From: Aquirufa aurantiipilula
Lineage (GTDB): Bacteria; Bacteroidota; Bacteroidia; Cytophagales; Spirosomataceae
NCBI RefSeq assembly: GCF_019923745.1
Contig: NZ_JAANOG010000001.1
Span: 248,001 to 312,000 of the forward strand
Direction: 5' to 3'
Length of the DNA: 64,000 bases
Below are positions 9,601-17,583 of this stretch, one piece after another (position 1 is the stretch's first letter; each line of letters begins with the position of its first letter). The notes below the pieces were generated by a model. It saw only the letters and a list, made by a program, of their open reading frames with translations. It was not told the DNA's origin and did no database searches. The position numbers and the translations under genes were made by a program.

Positions 9601-10877
9601 GGTATTTATTTGTTGGTCTATTGGCATTTTTAAGCATTTCTTGTCGCAAAGATGTGCTGCTGCCATCCAAACCAGCTGTTTATCAAGAAAAATTTACTCC
9701 ATTAACACCTAGTTTTACGCAAGTCGACTTTGAGTTTAATTATGATACTTTGCAAAAGTGGATGCAATTGCGTCCAGGGAAAACATTATTTAAAACGGGG
9801 ACAGATGAATCCATTGTTGGCTTTCCTTTGCAAGTAAATTTATTGAATTCTGTAAAAATTCAAGGAAATAATGATAAAACGTTAAACCTGAAATTACCTA
9901 TTAGTTTTACCGCTGAACCTAGTTTAGCTGGTTTTTCGGCGGGTAAGGTAAATGGTCAAATGGATGTAACTGTTCAAGCGGATGTTTTGACCAAGCCAAT
10001 TAATGCCTTGTCTGTTCAGCAAATTAAATATGCATACCAATGGAAAGAAAAGCCTAGTTTACGTGTAGCAGGATTTGGTGTAAATGTGTCATCTGTCATA
10101 GATCGACTCTTAGCTAGTAAACAGGAGCAATTGACAAGCCAATTAACCTCTCAGATTAATCAATCACTTCAGGTGACTAATTTGGAAAAAATGTTGAGTA
10201 AGGCAATTCACAGTATGCCCGTTGCTGATTTTTTGTTGCATCCTACGGTTAATCAAATAGCACTGGATAAATTCATTTTAGGGACTAATTCAATTCGTGG
10301 AACGGTTTTTGTTAATTCTTCCTTGGTTTTTACTAATGTGTTTGATAATCGAGTGTTACAACAAAATGCCATTAAATTGATTTCTAACACGCCATCCTTG
10401 TCTGAATCAGGGGCTCCATTTTCTGTGCAATTAAGCTGGGAATATCTGAGGTCAATGGTGGAGACACAAATGAGAAATGCTACCAAACAAGTTAATTTAA
10501 CTTTGACATTACAGACAACAGATACTCGATGGATACATTGTACAATTGTTGGATATAAAGGAAAGGAGAGTTCATTTAGTTTTGATTTTATTCCTGTTTT
10601 ACTGGAAGATAATAAAATGAGTATTCGCTTGGTTTCAAAGGAATTATCAGGCCTACGTTTTCCGTCGAAATTATTTAAAAAACAGGTCGTTAACAGATTG
10701 GAAAGGAATTTGAATCAATTTAATATTGACCCTATGCTGTTTATTGATCGTTCTAAATGGATGAATTCAGGGATGATTGAATCTGATATCAATATTCGTT
10801 TGGATAGTTTGCTTTGGAATCAAGAAGTCTTGAATGTACAAGGTAAAATCCAGGGTAAATGGTTGATAAGGAAATAA
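9597..10877 (+). CDS. DUF4403 family lipoprotein
   Basis: A 426-aa protein beginning with a lipoprotein signal (MRYLFVGLLAFLSIS-C16). The body resembles the DUF4403 family of Bacteroidota: several repeated beta-rich segments, with a ...KVNGQMDVTV... stretch and a helical SQLTSQINQSLQ stretch in the middle. The function of the family is unknown to me; the fold may be a lipid- or small-molecule-binding barrel (inference). The ATG at 9597 is chosen because it forms an ATGA overlap with the previous stop and starts a clean signal peptide; the frame stays open 27 codons further upstream, without a signal. The promoter of rnpB lies at its 3' end. Confidence 0.72.
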   Translation: MRYLFVGLLAFLSISCRKDVLLPSKPAVYQEKFTPLTPSFTQVDFEFNYDTLQKWMQLRPGKTLFKTGTDESIVGFPLQVNLLNSVKIQGNNDKTLNLKLPISFTAEPSLAGFSAGKVNGQMDVTVQADVLTKPINALSVQQIKYAYQWKEKPSLRVAGFGVNVSSVIDRLLASKQEQLTSQLTSQINQSLQVTNLEKMLSKAIHSMPVADFLLHPTVNQIALDKFILGTNSIRGTVFVNSSLVFTNVFDNRVLQQNAIKLISNTPSLSESGAPFSVQLSWEYLRSMVETQMRNATKQVNLTLTLQTTDTRWIHCTIVGYKGKESSFSFDFIPVLLEDNKMSIRLVSKELSGLRFPSKLFKKQVVNRLERNLNQFNIDPMLFIDRSKWMNSGMIESDINIRLDSLLWNQEVLNVQGKIQGKWLIRK

Positions 10878-10889
10878 ATACTACCTTTG
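10863..10889 (+). promoter_or_regulatory. Promoter of rnpB
   Basis: TTG at 10863-10865 and TACCTTTG at 10882-10889 match the Bacteroidota -33/-7 consensus (TTTG, TAnnTTTG) with a shortened 16-nt spacer. The predicted start, 5-7 nt later, coincides with the first base of the RNase P RNA P1 helix. It overlaps the last codons of the DUF4403 gene. Confidence 0.65.
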
Positions 10890-10893
10890 TTAC

Positions 10894-11255
10894 AGAGAAA
10901 ATAAATCGTCTTATCGCTTTTTTAAAGAGGAAAGTCCGAACAACAAAGAGCATCGTGCTTCCTAACGGGAAGGGAGATTATTCATAATCTTACAGATAGT
11001 GCCGCAGAAAATTACCGCCTTTCGGGGTAAGGGTGAAAAGGCGAGGTAAGAGCTCACCGCTATTTTGGTGACAAAATAGGCATAGGTAAACCTCACGAGT
11101 TGCAAGATCAAATAGGCTGGCTGTCGAAAGACAAAAGGGTTGCTCGTCCGATGTCAGCGGGTAGATTGCTAGAGGTGAACAGTGATGTTCATCCAAGATA
11201 AATGATAAGAAGGCTTTATAGCTTACAGAATTCGGCTTATAGATTTATTTTCTCT
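10894..11255 (+). ncRNA. rnpB: RNase P RNA (bacterial type A)
   Basis: This is the catalytic RNA that trims tRNA 5' leaders. The universally conserved 5' block GAGGAAAGTCCGAAC is at 10927-10941, and the matching 3' block ACAGAATTCGGCTTAT at 11225-11240. The ends are set by a perfect 14-bp P1 helix pairing 10894-10907 with 11242-11255. The about 362-nt length is normal for type A. No open frame in it is credible as protein. It lies between the DUF4403 gene and rpsP with its own promoter. Confidence 0.96.
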
Positions 11256-11266
11256 ATTTCTTTTAC

Positions 11267-11297
11267 TTGGAAATTCTATCCAAAATCATTAATTTCG
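11267..11297 (+). promoter_or_regulatory. Promoter of the rpsP-rimM-trmD operon
   Basis: TTGG at 11267-11270, exactly 19 nt of spacer, then TAATTTCG at 11290-11297. The second box differs from TAnnTTTG at one base. The predicted transcript starts near 11303, leaving a leader of about 45 nt. Confidence 0.6.
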
Positions 11298-11316
11298 CAA
11301 ACATTTTTATAAACTC

Positions 11317-11333
11317 GAGGGACGAGATCCCTC
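11317..11333 (+). promoter_or_regulatory. Hairpin in the rpsP 5' leader
   Basis: GAGGGA (11317-11322) pairs with TCCCTC (11328-11333) around a CGAGA loop. It lies between the predicted transcription start and the rpsP ATG and has no U-tract, so it is more likely a leader structure than a terminator. Its role is unknown; ribosomal protein feedback is one possibility. Confidence 0.45.
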
Positions 11334-11348
11334 ATAACCCAACAAATA

Positions 11349-11987
11349 ATGGCTGTTAAAATCAGACTAGCGCGTCGTGGACGCAAGAAATTGGCAATTT
11401 TTGACTTAGTTGTAGCAGATGCTCGTGCACCTCGCGACGGTCGTTTTATTGAGAAAATTGGTACGTATAACCCAAATTCAAATCCTGCTACTATCGTCTT
11501 GAACGATGCACAAGCACTTAAATGGGTGATGAATGGAGCTCAACCAACGGATACAGCAAAAGCAATTTTGTCTTACCGTGGTATTTTATACAAGAAACAC
11601 TTACAAGTAGGTGTGATTAAAGGTGCTATTACACAAGAGCAAGCAGACGCTAAGTTTGAAGCTTGGAAAACAGAAAAAGAGACTAAGATTCAAACTAAGT
11701 CTACTAACATCCAAGATTCTAAAGATAAGTCTAAAGCTACTCGTTTAGCAGCTGAAGCTAAGGTTTCTGCCGCTCGTGCTGAAGTTATTGCAGCAAAAAA
11801 TAAAGTAGAAGATGAGGCTTTAGTAGCAAGTGTTGTAGAAGCTATCAATGAAAGTGATGATGATGCAGCTGAAGAAGTAGATGAAACTGTTGTAGCTGAA
11901 GTAGCTGCAGAAGAGGCTCCTGCTGCTGAAGAAGCACCAGCAACAGAAGAAGCTGCTCCTGAAGCAGAAGCTCCTGCTGCAGAATAA
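11349..11987 (+). CDS. rpsP: 30S ribosomal protein S16 with long acidic tail
   Basis: Residues 1-80 are a clear bS16 ([20 protein letters not shown], then [13 protein letters not shown]), a 30S assembly protein. The protein is 212 aa against about 80-90 in most bacteria. The tail has a Lys/Ala-rich helical part (about 120-160) and then an Ala/Glu/Pro repeat to the end. Extended S16 is usual in Bacteroidota, although this tail is long. First gene of rpsP-rimM-trmD; a strong terminator between rpsP and rimM would favour more S16 than downstream enzymes. Confidence 0.96.
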   Translation: MAVKIRLARRGRKKLAIFDLVVADARAPRDGRFIEKIGTYNPNSNPATIVLNDAQALKWVMNGAQPTDTAKAILSYRGILYKKHLQVGVIKGAITQEQADAKFEAWKTEKETKIQTKSTNIQDSKDKSKATRLAAEAKVSAARAEVIAAKNKVEDEALVASVVEAINESDDDAAEEVDETVVAEVAAEEAPAAEEAPATEEAAPEAEAPAAE

Positions 11988-12002
11988 TTTTTAAATTCAT
12001 TT

Positions 12003-12046
12003 AAAATCATACAAATTTGATATTCAGATTTGTATGATTTTTTTTT
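12003..12046 (+). terminator. Intrinsic terminator after rpsP
   Basis: A perfect 14-bp stem pairs 12003-12016 with 12028-12041 around an 11-nt loop, and the 3' arm runs into nine T. It sits between rpsP and rimM, so it probably gives partial read-through into rimM-trmD. Confidence 0.8.
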
Positions 12047-12052
12047 GTACCT

Positions 12053-12586
12053 ATGGCAGCAACAGAATATTTTGAATTAGGGACGCTTTCTAAACCACAT
12101 GGTATCAAAGGGGCCTTTCACGTTTATTTAGATGTGGATGATCCAGAGGAATATGAGGATTTAGATGCTGTATTCCTTCAACTCGGAAATGAAATGGTTC
12201 CCTATTTTATCACCGATTTGCAAATAAGATCCAACCTGAACTTGATGAGTTTAGAGGGGATTGAAACGGTGGATGCTGCCAAAGAATTGGTTGGAGTCAA
12301 ATTATTTTTACCGGTTTCGATGTTGCCCAAGTTAAAGGATAATCAATTCTATTATCATGAAATTGTGGGATATCAAGTAGTTGATAAAAATCATGGGACC
12401 TTAGGAACGGTAAAAGAAGTTTATTCCACAGGAGCCCAAGATGTATTGGTTATGACTTATCAATCGAAAGAAGTATTAATTCCGTTAATGGATGAAATCA
12501 TACCTAAAGTCGACAAGAAGAATAAATTGATACATAGTATTTTACCCGATGGCCTTTTAGAAGTTTATTTAGATGATGCGAATTGA
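12053..12586 (+). CDS. rimM: Ribosome maturation factor RimM
   Basis: A 177-aa protein, the standard RimM length. It binds S19 in the 30S head and helps 16S processing. The N-terminal RimM domain has [16 protein letters not shown] (about 7-22); the C-terminal PRC-barrel has [13 protein letters not shown] and [10 protein letters not shown]. The start is 6 nt after the rpsP terminator's T-run, so translation depends on read-through or a promoter I cannot see. It overlaps trmD by 14 nt. Confidence 0.93.
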   Translation: MAATEYFELGTLSKPHGIKGAFHVYLDVDDPEEYEDLDAVFLQLGNEMVPYFITDLQIRSNLNLMSLEGIETVDAAKELVGVKLFLPVSMLPKLKDNQFYYHEIVGYQVVDKNHGTLGTVKEVYSTGAQDVLVMTYQSKEVLIPLMDEIIPKVDKKNKLIHSILPDGLLEVYLDDAN

Positions 12587-13250
12587 TATCATATCGGTTG
12601 TACCAGCATTGATGCAAAGTTTTTTTGAGCATTCAATTTGTAAACGAGCCAGTCAAGCGGGTTTGGTATCCATACATTTGCATGATTTACATGATTATTC
12701 CTCTAAGAAATTTAGACAAGTAGATGATTATCCATTTGGAGGAGGAGCGGGTATGGTGATAGCGGTAGAACCTCTTTCTACTTGTTTGGATAATTTAATG
12801 TCAGAAAGAACATATCAAGAGATCATATTTCTTACGCCGGATGGAGAAACCTTTCAACAAGGTTTGGCGAATCAATTGAGTATGGCCGAGAATCTTTTGT
12901 TTATTTGTGGCCATTACAAAGGTATTGATGAGCGAATTCGAGAAAAATATGTCACCAAAGAAATATCTATTGGTGATTATGTCTTGTCTGGTGGTGAAAT
13001 TGCAGCTGCGGTTTGTGCAGATGCCATCATTCGTTTGATACCTGGTGCCATAAGTGATGAAAGTTCAGCGCTCACCGATTCGTTTCAAGATGGATTATTA
13101 GCTCCTCCAGTTTATACACGTCCTGCAAGTTTTAAAGGGATGGATGTACCTGAAGTATTATTATCAGGTCACGAAAAGAAAATTGAGGCTTGGAGAAATG
13201 AGCAATCAGTAAAACGAACACAAGCTAGAAGGCCTGATTTATTACAATAG
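12573..13250 (+). CDS. trmD: tRNA (guanine-N1)-methyltransferase TrmD
   Basis: A 225-aa enzyme that makes m1G37 in tRNAs using S-adenosylmethionine, preventing +1 frameshifts. It belongs to the trefoil-knot SPOUT class. Motifs seen are [12 protein letters not shown] at the start, [11 protein letters not shown] (with the conserved Gly run), [14 protein letters not shown], and [10 protein letters not shown] in the knot. Two consecutive ATG codons (12573, 12576) precede the conserved N-terminus; the second may be used. It overlaps rimM, supporting translational coupling. Confidence 0.95.
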   Translation: MMRIDIISVVPALMQSFFEHSICKRASQAGLVSIHLHDLHDYSSKKFRQVDDYPFGGGAGMVIAVEPLSTCLDNLMSERTYQEIIFLTPDGETFQQGLANQLSMAENLLFICGHYKGIDERIREKYVTKEISIGDYVLSGGEIAAAVCADAIIRLIPGAISDESSALTDSFQDGLLAPPVYTRPASFKGMDVPEVLLSGHEKKIEAWRNEQSVKRTQARRPDLLQ

Positions 13251-13252
13251 AT

Positions 13253-14176
13253 ATGCAGAAAAAAGGTACTATGAGCATGCCAGCTATCATTGCCTTAGGC
13301 GTGCTATATCTTATTTGGGGTTCTACATTTTTAAGTGTGCGGATTTTAATTGATTATTTTCCTCCCTTGTTTATATCCTATGGTCGAAATTTCACGGCTG
13401 GTTCTTTATTATTGCTTTGGTCTATTTTAGGGAAGCATTGGGTGAAAATGCCAAGAAAACACTTTCAGGTGCATGTGATGGCCGGTTTATTGTTTATTAC
13501 CATCAATAATGCCTCTTTGGCCATAGCTAGTGCCATCGTTCCTTCTGGATTTTCGGCTGTTTTTATGGCACTAGGTCCTTTACTTCTAGTAATCTTTTTT
13601 TGGCTTGAAGGAGTTAAGCCTAGTTTTAAAAAGATGATAGCCACCTTATTAGGACTTATCGGTATCGTATTGATGAGTTCCCAAAAAGGTTTATCCATTC
13701 CAGGGAAATCTGATGAGTTTTATATTGGGATTTCTCTTCTCTTGGGCGCTGCTTTAGCTTGGAATATTGCCGTATTTCGTGTTCAATCCACCAAAGCTAA
13801 TAGCTATCATTTTACCCAAGTATGTGCTATTCAAATGATTTCAGGTAGTATACCTTTGATTTTCATCAGTACTCTTAAAGGGGATTTGGCATTATTGCAT
13901 TTTGATCAAGTTCCCATGAATGCCTGGGCTGTATTCCTGTATTTAACATTGATTGGATCCTTAGCCGGTTTTTCTATTTTTGGTTATTTGTCCAAAGAAT
14001 GTGATGCAGCTACAGTAGCAACATTTACCTATGTGAATCCTGTAGTTGCTTTGATTTTGGGTAATTGGGTTTTAAATGAAGAGCTACATCCCATTTTATT
14101 ATTTGCCAGTTTTTTCATACTATTGGCAGTCGTTTTAATTACTACCGATAAAACTAAACCTGTTATTAAGTCATGA
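13253..14176 (+). CDS. EamA/DMT family transporter
   Basis: A 307-aa membrane protein with ten predicted helices in two EamA repeats (about 10-140 and 155-300). It has the typical start LGVLYLIWGSTFLSVR and a second-repeat ending ATFTYVNPVVALILGN. Members of this drug/metabolite superfamily (YedA, RhaT-like) usually export amino acids or other metabolites; the substrate is unknown. It follows trmD by 2 nt and overlaps the esterase by 4 nt (ATGA), so it may be transcribed from the rpsP operon. Confidence 0.85.
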   Translation: MQKKGTMSMPAIIALGVLYLIWGSTFLSVRILIDYFPPLFISYGRNFTAGSLLLLWSILGKHWVKMPRKHFQVHVMAGLLFITINNASLAIASAIVPSGFSAVFMALGPLLLVIFFWLEGVKPSFKKMIATLLGLIGIVLMSSQKGLSIPGKSDEFYIGISLLLGAALAWNIAVFRVQSTKANSYHFTQVCAIQMISGSIPLIFISTLKGDLALLHFDQVPMNAWAVFLYLTLIGSLAGFSIFGYLSKECDAATVATFTYVNPVVALILGNWVLNEELHPILLFASFFILLAVVLITTDKTKPVIKS

Positions 14177-15078
14177 AAAAAATCGTACTGATTCTTTTAT
14201 CCATTGTTAACTTATCTTTTTGTCTAATGGCTCAAGGTCCCCAAGCTCTTTATCCAGGAGCAGTTCCCAATTACATTGATGGTCCAAACGAGCAAAATTT
14301 AGCCGTTACGAATGGAATTTCTAGAATAGCAAAAGTAACTATACCAACCTATCAATTTTATTCAGCAGGCCCAGGTGCTAATAAACCATGCGTCATAGTT
14401 TGTCCTGGTGGCGGTTATGGAATTTTAGCTTCATCACATGAAGGTTCTGATATTGCAAAAAAATTCAATGAAAAAGGAATCCATGCATTAGTACTTTTTT
14501 ACCGTTTGCCAGATGCAAAAAGACAAATTGATAAGCGTATAGCCCCTTTGCAAGATGCTCAACAAGCCATTCGTGTAACTCGTCAGCATGCTGCTGAATG
14601 GGGGATAGACCCGAAGAAAATTGGTATCATGGGCTTTTCAGCAGGAGGACATCTTGCAGCTAGTGTAGCCACTCATTTTAATAAGGATTATACGGGAATG
14701 AATGATGGAGCTAATTTGCGTCCTGATTTTCAAATATTATTATACCCAGTTATTAGTTTTCGTTCTTTTGGGCATCAAGGCTCAGCCAAGAATTTAATTG
14801 GGCCAGAGATGACTGCTGAGGATTTGCATCTGTTTTCTAATGAAGAACAAGTGACTTCCCAAACACCACCTGCTTTTTTAGTGCATGCAGCAGATGACAA
14901 AGCGGTTCCAGTAAAAAATTCTTTATTGTATGTGGAAAAACTAAGCGACCTTAATATTTCCAGTGACTTACATGTTTATGCCAAAGGCGGACATGGTTTT
15001 GGTCTAAATAATAAAACTACAAGCGACGATTGGTTTGAAAGTTTAGTTAAATGGTTTAAAACTCAATCTTTACTTTGA
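14173..15078 (+). CDS. Secreted alpha/beta hydrolase (esterase, BD-FAE-like)
   Basis: A 301-aa protein with a signal peptide (cleavage near residue 20, CLMA-QG). It has the alpha/beta hydrolase core: oxyanion-hole PGGGY (78-82), nucleophile S156 in GFSAG, an Asp in HAADDKAVPV, and a final His in GGHGFG. The pattern is that of carbohydrate (acetyl-xylan/feruloyl-type) esterases found in Bacteroidota, so it probably removes acyl groups from sugars in the periplasm (inference). The last 16 nt overlap the convergent permease gene. Confidence 0.82.
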   Translation: MKKIVLILLSIVNLSFCLMAQGPQALYPGAVPNYIDGPNEQNLAVTNGISRIAKVTIPTYQFYSAGPGANKPCVIVCPGGGYGILASSHEGSDIAKKFNEKGIHALVLFYRLPDAKRQIDKRIAPLQDAQQAIRVTRQHAAEWGIDPKKIGIMGFSAGGHLAASVATHFNKDYTGMNDGANLRPDFQILLYPVISFRSFGHQGSAKNLIGPEMTAEDLHLFSNEEQVTSQTPPAFLVHAADDKAVPVKNSLLYVEKLSDLNISSDLHVYAKGGHGFGLNNKTTSDDWFESLVKWFKTQSLL

Positions 15079-16472
15079 TTTCTTTTCATTACATAATAGA
15101 AAGGCACGCCTGAAAGCACAAGACCTAATCCTATGGTCGAAGAAAGTGTTTTTACATATAATAAATTGGCTGAAATGGCCACGAGGATTATTAGGTAAAT
15201 AGCTAATAATAGTTTGTTGGAATTACTTAATAATCCTTTGGAAATCTTTTCCTTATACAAGGATAATACTGTCAAGAAATAGAAAAGTAAGATTGCAAAG
15301 ACCGTAAAGTCCAATAAGGTACCGTAACCCCCTGAGAAACATAAGAGTATTGCCCAAACTCCTTGAATAACAAGAGAATAGGAGGGTGCGCCGTTTTTAT
15401 TTAAATAGGCAGCTTTAGCAAAAAATAGTTTGTCTTTTGCCATAGCTTCAAAAAGTCGGCCACCAGCCAATATAATACCATTATTACATCCAAAAGTTGA
15501 TATCATAATAAATACAGCCATTAAGGTAGCTCCTATAGTTCCAAATACACTTTGGAGTGCAGCTGAGCCTAGTCTGTCCTGACTAGCAAACATGATACCT
15601 CGTTCATAAGCTGTGGAACCATTGGGATCACCATCTAAAGGTAAAATACCTAAATAAGCTATGTTGGTTAAGATATAGAGAAGACATACTAGCGCAGAAC
15701 CATATACCAAGCCTTTTGCAATTGTTTTTTGTGGATCTTCAAAATCTTGGCTAGCAAAGGTGACATTGTTCCAGGCGGATGAAGAAAATAAAGGACCAAT
15801 CATGGCAACGCCGAATAAACTAGCTAATGTGAATGTATCGATTGGGATTAACTGCTGACTGGAAGTATCAAACATTTTTACTTCTCTAAAAAATTGATCA
15901 AAATGCAACCAATCATTTTGAAAGCCAACATAAAAACCAATGAAGATTAAAACGATGATAGCTCCAATTTTGGTGAATGTAAATAGGTTTTGAATGAATG
16001 AGGCAAAGGATATTCCTTTTAAATTGAAGTAAGTAAGTAGTGCGATTAAAGCTGCTGCTAAAAGTTGTTGACTATTGATGTAATTAAATAAAACAGCATT
16101 TTCATTAATCACATTAGGAAACAAAAAGCCAGTATACTTAGCAAAAGCTACGGCAACAGCTGCAATGGTCCCTGTTTGTATAACAAGAAATGTTGTCCAT
16201 CCGAATAAAAAACCCGTCATGGGGGAATAAGCTTCTTTTAGATAGATGTATTGTCCGCCAGTTTGGGGAAAAAGAGTCGAAAGTTTACCGTAGGCATAGG
16301 CTCCAGTGATAGTTAAAAAACTGGTTAGTATCCAGGTTCCCAGCCACATATATGGACTGGATATTTGTCGGGCTACTTCTGAACTTACCAAGAAAATACC
16401 TGAGCCTATCATGGATCCCATGACCAGCATAGAGGCGTCCAAGGTGTTTAATTTTTTAATTTGTTGATTCAT
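15063..16472 (-). CDS. APC family amino-acid permease
   Basis: A 469-aa membrane protein with about 12 helices. It begins with the APC hallmark DASMLVMGSMIGSGIFLVSSEVA, then has YAYGKLSTLFPQTGGQYIYLKEAYSP and, mid-protein, a GPLFSSSAWNNVTFASQDFEDP stretch like the LAT/SteT group. The likely role is amino-acid uptake or exchange at the inner membrane; the substrate is unknown. The 5' end faces the operator block at 16547-16612 and the sigma-factor gene, so that block might also control this permease. Confidence 0.86.
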   Translation of the reverse strand: MNQQIKKLNTLDASMLVMGSMIGSGIFLVSSEVARQISSPYMWLGTWILTSFLTITGAYAYGKLSTLFPQTGGQYIYLKEAYSPMTGFLFGWTTFLVIQTGTIAAVAVAFAKYTGFLFPNVINENAVLFNYINSQQLLAAALIALLTYFNLKGISFASFIQNLFTFTKIGAIIVLIFIGFYVGFQNDWLHFDQFFREVKMFDTSSQQLIPIDTFTLASLFGVAMIGPLFSSSAWNNVTFASQDFEDPQKTIAKGLVYGSALVCLLYILTNIAYLGILPLDGDPNGSTAYERGIMFASQDRLGSAALQSVFGTIGATLMAVFIMISTFGCNNGIILAGGRLFEAMAKDKLFFAKAAYLNKNGAPSYSLVIQGVWAILLCFSGGYGTLLDFTVFAILLFYFLTVLSLYKEKISKGLLSNSNKLLLAIYLIILVAISANLLYVKTLSSTIGLGLVLSGVPFYYVMKRNQSKD

Positions 16473-16546
16473 TTTGTTAGGAAAACTTAAAAATAGTCAA
16501 TTTTTAGTTTTTGGTATTTTTTTGGTAGAAATATTAATTAGTTCAT

Positions 16547-16586
16547 TTTTTGACCCAGTTTTTCCTTTTTTTTTGAAGGTCAAAAA
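16547..16586. promoter_or_regulatory. 9-bp inverted repeat TTTTTGACC/GGTCAAAAA
   Basis: TTTTTGACC at 16547-16555 is repeated in inverted form at 16578-16586 with a T-rich 22-nt spacer. It directly abuts the double palindrome at 16589. Half-sites of this form suggest a second DNA-binding protein, or a looped RNA structure in one transcript; neither can be decided here. Confidence 0.5.
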
Positions 16587-16588
16587 TT

Positions 16589-16612
16589 GTAAACGTTTAC
16601 GTAAACGTTTAC
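16589..16612. promoter_or_regulatory. Tandem LacI-type operator palindromes
   Basis: Two abutting copies of the perfect palindrome GTAAACGTTTAC (16589-16600 and 16601-16612), so the whole 24 bp is itself palindromic. An AAACGTTT core centred on CpG is typical for LacI/PurR-family operators. It lies in the 264-bp gap between the permease (minus) and the sigma/SusCD genes (plus). No LacI-family gene is present in the window. No other copy was seen by eye. Confidence 0.7.
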
Positions 16613-16736
16613 GGAAAAAAATTAAAGATTTTCATTGAATTATTATAATTCCTATATCTATATTGGTTTCACTCATGAAATAAAATGGAGTAAAATTTAA
16701 TTACTACTTACAATAGTCCAATTAATCAGAATACCA

Positions 16737-17306
16737 ATGAAACAAAGCATTAATGAGGTGGAAGTTTGGGATCAATTCAGAAATGGAAACCATCAAGCCT
16801 TTACTTGTCTTTATCAGCATTTTGTACAGCCTTTATATTCGTATTCCATGGGGATAACTAGTGATAAGGAATTAATCAAAGATTGTTTGCATGATTTATT
16901 TGTAGAACTATGGAAAAATCATGCTAGCCTAGGACCGACTACTAGCGTGAAATTTTATTTGATGGCTTCTATTAAGCGTAAGTTAGTACGTCACTTAGAT
17001 GGCCAATTAAAAAATGCTCAGCATCATGCTAATTATTATTTGGAAACTGCTGATAGAGATAATAGCCAGGAATATATGATGATTCGAATGGAAGATGAAT
17101 TAGCAACCAACAAACAATTATCTCAGTGCTTGTTGAAATTAAGTAAAAGACAAAGAGAGGCAATCTCCTTAAAGTTTTATCATAATATGGATACGGATCA
17201 AATCAGCCAATCCATGAAAATCAATCCACAATCTGTGTACAATTTAATATTTGGTGCTTTACGTCAAATGAAAGAATTGATGGTGTATGAAAATGTAGCT
17301 TTTTAA
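16737..17306 (+). CDS. ECF-type RNA polymerase sigma factor
   Basis: A 189-aa sigma-70 family protein of the ECF group. Region 2 is about residues 15-80 (FTCLYQHFVQPLYSYSM, then DCLHDLFVELWKN), and region 4 about 120-180 (LSKRQREAISLKFYHNM, then DQISQSMKINPQSVYN helix-turn-helix). In Bacteroidota such genes are commonly followed by a FecR anti-sigma gene and SusC/SusD; here there is no FecR, only a 64-codon ORF. It probably drives transcription of the downstream susCD genes or a distant set. The operator block lies 125 nt upstream. Confidence 0.9.
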   Translation: MKQSINEVEVWDQFRNGNHQAFTCLYQHFVQPLYSYSMGITSDKELIKDCLHDLFVELWKNHASLGPTTSVKFYLMASIKRKLVRHLDGQLKNAQHHANYYLETADRDNSQEYMMIRMEDELATNKQLSQCLLKLSKRQREAISLKFYHNMDTDQISQSMKINPQSVYNLIFGALRQMKELMVYENVAF

Positions 17307-17320
17307 ATGAAAATGAGTAA

Positions 17321-17368
17321 AAAGTATTTTTTATTTACTTTACATAGTAATTGTACAAAAAATACTTT
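17321..17368 (+). promoter_or_regulatory. Long hairpin between sigma gene and 64-codon ORF
   Basis: AAAGTATTTTTT (17321-17332) pairs perfectly with AAAAAATACTTT (17357-17368), and the loop holds a smaller TTACT/AGTAA helix. The 3' arm ends 2 nt before the ATG of the small ORF. It may end the sigma transcript, protect an mRNA end, or control initiation of the next frame. Confidence 0.55.
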
Positions 17369-17370
17369 AA

Positions 17371-17565
17371 ATGATACATAAAAATGGAAAGGATCAACGA
17401 AACTTAAGCCAGTTAATGCGTATACGCATTAGTAAATTTTTAATTCGATTTTCTAGAAATACCTGGAACCAATCTAGAAAGTCTAACAACCCTAAGGTCC
17501 AGTTAACTCCTGATGAGAGCAAGGCATTATGGAGTCGGATACAAAATACTTTGCACTCTTATTAA
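17371..17565 (+). CDS. Small basic protein of unknown function, 64 aa
   Basis: It is placed where a FecR anti-sigma gene would normally stand, with 18 nt to susC. The N-terminal half is basic (several Arg/Lys, SKFLIRFSR); the C-terminal end LTPDESKALWSRIQNTL looks like an amphipathic helix. The latter faintly resembles the helix that precedes the membrane segment in FecR proteins, so this could be a remnant or a miniature sigma-binding protein, but similarity is too weak to claim. No membrane segment or signal. It may also be a non-coding leader of susC. Confidence 0.4.
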   Translation: MIHKNGKDQRNLSQLMRIRISKFLIRFSRNTWNQSRKSNNPKVQLTPDESKALWSRIQNTLHSY

Positions 17566-17583
17566 CTTATTATTTTAGAACAA

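Noticed and set aside
10990-11196. 68-codon minus-strand frame inside rnpB
   Set aside because: It is covered by conserved RNase P RNA on the plus strand; no promoter or protein-like composition.
11690-12010. 106-codon antisense frame, Ala/Ser-rich, opposite rpsP
   Set aside because: It mirrors the low-complexity Ala/Glu tail of S16 and ends in the terminator.
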